A stretch of DNA of 64,000 bases from contig NZ_LRUF01000026.1 in NCBI RefSeq assembly GCF_001550155.1, positions 266,463-330,462 on the forward strand, written 5' to 3'. The DNA is from Pseudoalteromonas arabiensis. Its GTDB lineage: Bacteria; Pseudomonadota; Gammaproteobacteria; Enterobacterales; Alteromonadaceae. Numbering within the stretch: position 1 is the stretch's first letter; each line of letters begins with the position of its first letter. Shown one piece after another: positions 58,627-64,000 of the stretch. The notes below the pieces were generated by a model. That model searched no databases. It saw only the letters and a list, made by a program, of their open reading frames with translations, and was not told the DNA's origin. Both the position numbers and the translations under genes were made by a program.

Positions 58627-60465
58627 TTAGAAATTAGCAGTGCTGTTATTTGAACAAATAGTTGTACTTTGCGCTTCACATACTTGGTAAGTGTAAGAGC
58701 CACCGCCTTTAGTTGTAATGGTATCTGTGTAGCTATTGGTGTTTGCCATAGAGCCCAGTTTGCTGCCATTACGATAGATATCAACAGTACTTGTTGCTGC
58801 ACCATGCCAGCTTAAATCAATATAGGCAGTACCTTTTGATTTATAACCTGATGTTGAAAGATTGATAGCATCGCTGCCAGGTGTTGTGCCGCCACCATCA
58901 TTGCCGCCAGCACAACCATTTGCTGTGAGATATGCATCTGCTGCAGCCGCTTTAACGATACCGTGACCAAAGTACACATCGTGACCTGCAGCACCTTGAT
59001 CCTCTGCTGTTGCTTTAAGGGCATCACGGATTTCTGTACCAGTACACTCCGTGTGATTAGACCAAACGAGTGCTGCAATACCTGAAACAGCAGGTGTTGC
59101 CATTGATGTACCGCTCATGAAACCATAATCACTGGTACCAATTGCGATATCAATCGTTGTGCTTGAAAGAAGCGCTGAACGGTCTTCAAGTGCAGCACCT
59201 ACAGCTGGAATGCTGGTATCATTTGTATCGCCTAATGTAGCGTATAACATACCCGCTTCGTTATTGATGATAACAGCACCGATACCACCTGAGTTCTCGC
59301 AGTTATTTACCTTGTCATAGAACGAGATATTACCGCGGTCAATCATACAAATTTTGCCCGCTGCGCCCGCATCAATACTTTCAGCAGTACCCATGTAATA
59401 AGCCGTGCCTGATGCATTCCCTGAGTTTTCCATTGATGAAGTAGCAAAGCCTGCGCCATCAGCTGCTAAGCTAGCTGACGTTGCCATACCTGCAGGGTAA
59501 GTAGAAAGTGTATCAACCCCACCTGCAGTTACTTCGACACAGATTGTTTCGTCTGTTGTTGCACGTTTTCCACGGCCTGAAGTACAGCTAGGGAACTGTG
59601 AAAAGTCGGCAATTTGATTGTTTGCATCATTGGCACCCACCATCATCACTGAAGGGTAACCAGCAGGGTATGAACGGACACTATTGCCATCGTTACCAGC
59701 AGCAGCAACAACTAAGCCGCCAGCATTTGTGAAATTAGCAAACGCGTTAGATTCGGTGCTATTTGAACCACCGCCACCTAAGCTCATGCTGATGATATTC
59801 GCACCTGCTTGAGAGCATAAATCCGCTGCGTGCGCTAAATCTGATGAGTAACCCCAACCTTCAGCATTGAATACTTTAATGATATGCATTGCTACACCCG
59901 GTGCCATACCGACAACACCAATATTGTTATCTGCAGCACCAATAGTACCCGCTACGTGAGTACCGTGCGGGCCGCCATTATCGAACCAGTTACCAGTACC
60001 ACTGTCGTTATCACCTGTAATGTTGCCCCAAATGAAGTCTGGATTGGTTGCATCTAGGCCAGAGTCAATTACACACACTTTCATGCCCGCATTCGCATCA
60101 AACGTCACCTGATCAGCCTGTGATTGATAAACCGCGTAAGGTGTTAACTGCTGCTGCATAGGATTACCAGCATCGTCATTGTATACTGCCATAGGTATAC
60201 GCTTTTGATCTTCTTCAATTAGTTTAATGTGAGGGTTGTTAAGCAAGCCTTTTATACTTGCTAGGTCGTGACCGGAGAATTGTGCTGCAATAAAACCATT
60301 ACCATCAACTTTGATATCACCGCCCAGTTTTTTTGCGAGTGCTTTCACAACGCCTTTTTTGTTATTGTCTACTTGGATGATGTAACGATCATCTGCTGCG
60401 TTGGCTGTTCCTGCTGCACACAATCCGCTGATGATTAACGCTAAAGCTAGTTTATTCTTTTTCAT
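58627..60465 (-). CDS. Secreted S8 serine protease with I9 and PA domains
   Basis: The 612-residue subtilase has a signal peptide (through AAGTANAADD), an I9 pro-domain (about 25-95), and the catalytic triad in KVCVIDSGLDATNPDF (Asp), GGPHGTHVAGTIG (His) and MSGTSMATPAVSGIAALVW (Ser). A PA-type insert (AGAAGKICMIDRGNISFYDK) lies between the His and Ser motifs. A C-terminal fibronectin-III-like domain (TAYIDLSWHGAATSTVDIYR) follows. It is probably secreted and processed to degrade proteins outside the cell. Confidence 0.93.
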   Translation of the reverse strand: MKKNKLALALIISGLCAAGTANAADDRYIIQVDNNKKGVVKALAKKLGGDIKVDGNGFIAAQFSGHDLASIKGLLNNPHIKLIEEDQKRIPMAVYNDDAGNPMQQQLTPYAVYQSQADQVTFDANAGMKVCVIDSGLDATNPDFIWGNITGDNDSGTGNWFDNGGPHGTHVAGTIGAADNNIGVVGMAPGVAMHIIKVFNAEGWGYSSDLAHAADLCSQAGANIISMSLGGGGSNSTESNAFANFTNAGGLVVAAAGNDGNSVRSYPAGYPSVMMVGANDANNQIADFSQFPSCTSGRGKRATTDETICVEVTAGGVDTLSTYPAGMATSASLAADGAGFATSSMENSGNASGTAYYMGTAESIDAGAAGKICMIDRGNISFYDKVNNCENSGGIGAVIINNEAGMLYATLGDTNDTSIPAVGAALEDRSALLSSTTIDIAIGTSDYGFMSGTSMATPAVSGIAALVWSNHTECTGTEIRDALKATAEDQGAAGHDVYFGHGIVKAAAADAYLTANGCAGGNDGGGTTPGSDAINLSTSGYKSKGTAYIDLSWHGAATSTVDIYRNGSKLGSMANTNSYTDTITTKGGGSYTYQVCEAQSTTICSNNSTANF

Positions 60466-60491
60466 ATTTTGTATCCCAAACGTGTATTAAG

Positions 60492-60508
60492 GTTAACATT
60501 TTGTTAAC
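60492..60508. promoter_or_regulatory. Paired GTTAAC sites before the protease gene
   Basis: GTTAAC occurs twice with a five-base spacer (ATTTT), giving an 11-bp period and a perfect 6-5-6 inverted repeat. It lies 26 to 42 bases upstream of the protease start, where an operator would be expected. Confidence 0.4.
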
Positions 60509-60626
60509 TTGGGTAAACAATAATTTAATAACTACGCAGGTACAAGTTTAATTATACTAAAAATCGGAATAAAATGTTCTAGAAACAGTTCTTTAATAGC
60601 ATTTAGTTATAACGGGAAGGCTAAAC

Positions 60627-60659
60627 GGGTAAATAGAGTATAATAATTCTTATTTACCC
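60627..60659 (-). terminator. Hairpin directly after the Bcr/CflA gene
   Basis: GGGTAAATA (60627-60635) and TATTTACCC (60651-60659) form a 9-bp perfect stem with a 15-base AT-rich loop, six bases past the MFS stop. No T-run follows, so termination would be weak. Confidence 0.45.
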
Positions 60660-60665
60660 ATCTTG

Positions 60666-61835
60666 TTATGATAATTGTTTGTATTTAAAAAGTAAGTAGG
60701 CAAATGGAATGAGCATTAGAAAGTGCACGCTAATCAATACTGGCGTTGTTAGCTCCAGTAACTGGGTTAAAAATACTAAAAAGCTTGCTCCACTCATTTG
60801 CATAAGACCCACTAGTGCAGAGGCTGTTCCAGCTTGTTTTGGGAATAAACTTAGCGCTCGCCCTGCAGATGAGCCGAGTGTTAGCGCATAGCCAAAGGCG
60901 GCAATAAACATAGGAAACATTAAAGCTAAGGCTGAGCGTTGTTGGCTAAGAGCAAGCATAATACACCCAGATAACACTAATAATAAAAGTCCAGCTTTTA
61001 AAGCACGTTTGGGCTGTCTTTTGATATAAATGGGCATAATAAAGCTGGCAAGAATGCTCAAAGCAGCATTACAGGTAAACCAAAAAGTGAAGTCAGCCAC
61101 ACTGCCATCAAGCTCAGTGATTAGCCAGCCTGGCGCGAGGGTCACAAAGACTAAAATAGCCGACATCGTGACTAAACAAATTAAGCTATGAAATAAAAAC
61201 AGCGGTGTAGAAATAATCGGTATAAAGCGTCTTAGGTCGAGAATATGGCCTCTGTAAACACTATCTGTTGGGCGTGTTTCTTTGAAGAGTAATAAAACAA
61301 TACACAAGCTGACAAGCGCAAATCCAGCCATAAATAAAAAGTTCATTCGCCAACCAAATTGCACGGTTAACCAAGCGCCTAGAATAGGGGCGAGGGCAGG
61401 AATAAAGCAAACGATACCATTTAAGTAAGTAATGATCTGACCGCTACGTTCGCTACCAAATTTATCTCTGACTATTGCAAAAGCGACGACAAAAGTTGCG
61501 CATGCTCCCAAGCCCTGTAATGCCCTTGCGATCATCAACGTGGTAAAGTCTGGAGCCAAATAGGCCCCGAATGCCGCTAGACCATAAATCGTAACACCGG
61601 TAATAGCCACAGGCTTACGGCCAAACTTATCGGCAAGTGGTCCCGCAATTAGCTGACCAAGACCCACTGTTAGCATAAAAATAGCCACTGTTTGCTGAAG
61701 TTGCTTTTCTGATGCATTGAGTTGTTCAGCAATGGTAGGGAATGCTGGAAGATAAATATCAATACCTAGAGGGCAAAAAATGACCAATAGGCCAAGGATG
61801 AATAATAAACTCAGATTTCTGTGCTGTGACTGCAT
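60666..61835 (-). CDS. Bcr/CflA-type multidrug MFS exporter
   Basis: The 389-residue protein has twelve helices with Bcr/CflA marks: GIDIYLPAFPTIAEQLNASE in helix 1, GQLIAGPLADKFGRKPVAIT (MFS motif A) and RALQGLGACATFVVAFAIVR in helix 4. It exports drugs such as bicyclomycin or chloramphenicol in E. coli; the substrate here is not known. The ribosome-binding site is strong (AAAGGAGAGCTA). Confidence 0.9.
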   Translation of the reverse strand: MQSQHRNLSLLFILGLLVIFCPLGIDIYLPAFPTIAEQLNASEKQLQQTVAIFMLTVGLGQLIAGPLADKFGRKPVAITGVTIYGLAAFGAYLAPDFTTLMIARALQGLGACATFVVAFAIVRDKFGSERSGQIITYLNGIVCFIPALAPILGAWLTVQFGWRMNFLFMAGFALVSLCIVLLLFKETRPTDSVYRGHILDLRRFIPIISTPLFLFHSLICLVTMSAILVFVTLAPGWLITELDGSVADFTFWFTCNAALSILASFIMPIYIKRQPKRALKAGLLLLVLSGCIMLALSQQRSALALMFPMFIAAFGYALTLGSSAGRALSLFPKQAGTASALVGLMQMSGASFLVFLTQLLELTTPVLISVHFLMLIPFAYLLFKYKQLS

Positions 61836-62023
61836 TAGCTCTCCTTTAAAGCAATATTTTATGTGCCCGTTAAAGAAAAGAAAAGCGTTGATATCTATTT
61901 ATCTGAGGTACATACGTAGTCATTAAGGAAAAGAAGGTTTGCTAACATAAAATTTCCATTTCGCTATCTGGTCTGATGTGTTAGTTTTTTCACTTAGATA
62001 ATAAAAATAATGGATACACTGTC

Positions 62024-62500
62024 GTGAGTTCACAATCATCATTATTAAAAATTTGGTCTAGATGTCAGTCATTGCCAAAAGGTAACTGGCTGTTTAGTAA
62101 GGCTGTGTGTTTTAAAGCTCCTTATTTTGGCTCAATAAAGCCATTAATCACAGATTTAACAGCAGGGTATTGCAGTGCAACCGTCAAAAATCGCCGGGCA
62201 ATCCATAATCACATAGGGACTATCCATGCAATCGCACAGTGTAATGTGGCTGAGCTATGCGCTGGCTTGATGGTCGATGCAACCGTACCTGCAAAAACGC
62301 ATCGCTGGATACCAAAAGGGATGACGGTTAATTATTTAGCAAAAATTGACACCGATATGCGTGCTATCGCAAAGATAGATGTGCCAAGAGAATGGCTAGA
62401 AAAGCAAGATTTGATTGTACCGGTGAAGGTCTACAATAACCACGATGAATTAGTATTCACCGCGGATATCACTATGTATGTAACAGCTAAGAAGGGCTAG
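62024..62500 (+). CDS. DUF4442 hotdog-fold protein
   Basis: The 158-residue protein fits DUF4442, a hotdog-fold thioesterase-related family: the buried helix region NHIGTIHAIAQCNVAELCAG, then MTVNYLAKIDTDMRAIAKID. The Asn-His pair and Glu in the helix are candidates for catalysis. A GTG start at 62024 is used. The 3' end overlaps the convergent bactofilin gene by four bases. Confidence 0.8.
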   Translation: MSSQSSLLKIWSRCQSLPKGNWLFSKAVCFKAPYFGSIKPLITDLTAGYCSATVKNRRAIHNHIGTIHAIAQCNVAELCAGLMVDATVPAKTHRWIPKGMTVNYLAKIDTDMRAIAKIDVPREWLEKQDLIVPVKVYNNHDELVFTADITMYVTAKKG

Positions 62501-62985
62501 GATTTATCGGCGGCCTGTTTATTCACAAATGAGAGATCATTGTCATCATCTGCAAGGATTGAAGAGGGAGAGCCCTCTTCGCTTTCTGGCTTGATAGGCG
62601 CAATGTTATCTTCTTCGTGACGGTGCTTAAGGCTACCTTCAATAATTGCACCTGCTTCGATGCTCAATGTGTCGTGAAACACATCACCATGGACCTCAGC
62701 AGTACTTTCTATAACGACCTTATTTGCGATTAATGAGCCGATAATTTTACCTTTAACAACGACACTATCAGCTTCAACAACACCTTCAACCATACCTGAG
62801 CTGCCTATTACAAGATGCTTAACGCGCAGATCACCATCAATGCGACCATCAAGTTGTACTTCACCTTGGCTGGTGATAGAGCCAGTTAGACGCATGTCTT
62901 CTGCGATAATTGAGGGGGTAAGGTTTGTTCTTTTTAACGATGAGTTTGTTGAGCTAGTTGTTGTTTGTTTTTTTTTACCGAACAC
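62497..62985 (-). CDS. Bactofilin (polymer-forming cytoskeletal protein)
   Basis: The 162-residue protein has a short Lys/Ser-rich head, a bactofilin core of right-handed beta-helix repeats (IAEDMRLTGSITSQGEVQLD, then GDLRVKHLVIGSSGMVEGVV, then ADSVVVKGKIIGSLIANKVV) and a disordered acidic tail. Bactofilins polymerise without nucleotide and shape the cell wall. It begins with GTG at 62985 and overlaps the end of an M23 peptidase gene by 11 bases, a common bactofilin pairing. Confidence 0.95.
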   Translation of the reverse strand: MFGKKKQTTTSSTNSSLKRTNLTPSIIAEDMRLTGSITSQGEVQLDGRIDGDLRVKHLVIGSSGMVEGVVEADSVVVKGKIIGSLIANKVVIESTAEVHGDVFHDTLSIEAGAIIEGSLKHRHEEDNIAPIKPESEEGSPSSILADDDNDLSFVNKQAADKS

Positions 62986-64000
62986 GAGTAAGCGCCTTTG
63001 TTATTTTTACAGGGTTGACATGTTTGCCATTAACTAGAACTTCGTAATGTAGATGCGTACTTGTGCTGCGACCAGTACTTCCCATCAAACCAATCACATC
63101 ATCTTTAGTAACGGCTTGCCCCTTTTTTACTTTAATTTTATTTAAATGACCAAAGCGGGTTACGAAACCATTTTTATGTTGTAATTCAATAAAGTTACCG
63201 TAACCACCATTGCGGCCTGCACGAAGTACAGTACCATCTGCAGGGGCGAAAATCTCCGTTTTATGCCAGCCTGCTAAGTCGACACCTTTATGGAATGCAC
63301 GACGACCGTTCATCGGGTCTTTACGAAGCCCGAAACTACTTGAAATATAGTAATCTGCTGCCGGAAGCGTTTGTGGTAACTCACTTAACAGGTTTTCTAG
63401 GTTATTTAGAGTGAGGAGTTTATCTGCAACGGCTAAAAACTCAGCGGGAATTTTTGATTCATCAAATAAATCGAGTGGTCCACCTTGTGCTGTATCTGCT
63501 TGCTCATGTAGCGCTTCTGAAGCAAACGTTTCGTTTAAACCAGCTCCTTCTAACATGGCAATAATTGCCGCATGGCGTTGTGTTATCTGTTCATCGAGTA
63601 AGGCAAAGCTGCGGTTGTAGTTAGCATCAAGACGCGCAAAGCGCTCTGCAACAGCGTTAAAACGATTGGCTTGATTTGGCTCATCTTCCAATGGTGCATG
63701 AAATTCTTCAGTATGCTGCTTGGTTGGCAATATAGGCGATGCTGAGTCATCCGTTGTTGTATCTGTGCTCATCGATTCAGGCAAAGATTCAAGCATACTT
63801 TGCAGTAAAGCTTGTTTTTGTTCAAGTACCGCTAGCTGCTCAAGCTGCTTAGTGTATTCGTTTTGTTGTTGTTGATGCTGTTTTTGCCATGCTTGCTGTT
63901 CGCTAAGCTGGCTTTGTTTTATATCTGTAATTTTATCGGCTTGGGAGATAATTTGCAGAGTAGAAACACTTAACCACGTCACAGCTGTTAATAAAGCAAG
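62975..64000 (-). CDS. M23-family metallopeptidase, 5' end cut by window
   Basis: The frame is open up to the right edge, so the N-terminus is missing; the visible start begins with a membrane segment (LALLTAVTWLSVSTLQIISQ). A coiled-coil region (about 30-160 of the visible part, QQQQNEYTKQLEQLAVLEQK) leads to a LytM/M23 domain with SSSFGLRKDPMNGRRAFHKG and the core motif HLHYEVLVNG. It is probably an inner-membrane anchored peptidoglycan endopeptidase. The downstream bactofilin overlaps by 11 bases and may position it. Confidence 0.93.
   Translation of the reverse strand, partial: LALLTAVTWLSVSTLQIISQADKITDIKQSQLSEQQAWQKQHQQQQNEYTKQLEQLAVLEQKQALLQSMLESLPESMSTDTTTDDSASPILPTKQHTEEFHAPLEDEPNQANRFNAVAERFARLDANYNRSFALLDEQITQRHAAIIAMLEGAGLNETFASEALHEQADTAQGGPLDLFDESKIPAEFLAVADKLLTLNNLENLLSELPQTLPAADYYISSSFGLRKDPMNGRRAFHKGVDLAGWHKTEIFAPADGTVLRAGRNGGYGNFIELQHKNGFVTRFGHLNKIKVKKGQAVTKDDVIGLMGSTGRSTSTHLHYEVLVNGKHVNPVKITKALTRVR

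Noticed and set aside
63982..63984. GTG as the true start of the M23 peptidase
   Set aside because: The frame stays open to the window edge and the residues before it continue the membrane helix, so the real start is outside.

Overview
The window looks like chromosomal DNA of a marine gammaproteobacterium of the Alteromonadales, most likely Pseudoalteromonas or a close relative. This is inferred from family content: four TonB-dependent receptors, a beta-propeller phytase beside its own receptor, DUF2986 and DP-EP-like proteins, a secreted S8 protease, a periplasmic ATP-dependent DNA ligase, many diguanylate-cyclase-type proteins and a moderately AT-rich composition. I see no rRNA, tRNA, CRISPR array, insertion sequence or prophage. 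About 57 protein genes are supported; two are cut by the window edges (an S9 peptidase on the left, an M23 peptidase on the right).

Layout. 1-5.4 kb: start of an S9 peptidase, a DUF3754 membrane protein, a small AT-rich island with an unrecognised 214-residue protein and a 63-residue membrane protein, then a membrane GGDEF protein and a VTT-family membrane protein. 5.5-12 kb: a phytate-use locus (TonB receptor and two-domain phytase lipoprotein) facing a degenerate GGDEF protein overlapped by an AraC regulator; the shared intergenic region holds two candidate PhoB boxes. 12-19 kb: MgtE Mg2+ transporter, a TPR protein, a coiled-coil secreted protein, a second TonB receptor and a PAS-GGDEF enzyme. 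19-23.4 kb: a 1083-residue wHTH / STAND-like NTPase / membrane / TPR signalling protein with a small DP-EP-like partner, facing a membrane-protein plus XRE-regulator pair.

23.5-31 kb: MFS exporter, tandem universal stress protein, an OprC-like copper receptor (CxxxM and HxM motifs present), an AraC/GyrI-type regulator bracketed by palindromic repeats, DUF2986 and an exported M20 dipeptidase. 31-47 kb: mostly stress and redox housekeeping (outer-membrane protein, OsmC, photolyase with overlapping DUF2256 gene, AzoR, MFS, YghU glutathione transferase, DJ-1/PfpI protein, LysR, dienelactone hydrolase), a GDPD lipoprotein with a strong PhoB box, an EamA transporter and a Dcp-type dipeptidase. 47-64 kb: two MscS channels around an HdeD protein, a TonB receptor with strongly biased codons, a HAD phosphatase, LigE-type ligase, YegD chaperone, methylglyoxal synthase, LysE exporter, S8 protease, Bcr/CflA exporter, a hotdog protein and a bactofilin-M23 peptidase pair.

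Themes. Three PhoB-like boxes tie phytate use, glycerophosphodiester hydrolysis and possibly a degenerate GGDEF/AraC pair to phosphate limitation. The best candidates for unfamiliar biology are the wHTH-STAND-TPR/DP-EP operon, the unrecognised gene pair at 2.5-3.4 kb and the phosphate-linked degenerate GGDEF-AraC pair. Terminators, operators and repeats were found by eye and are candidates only.
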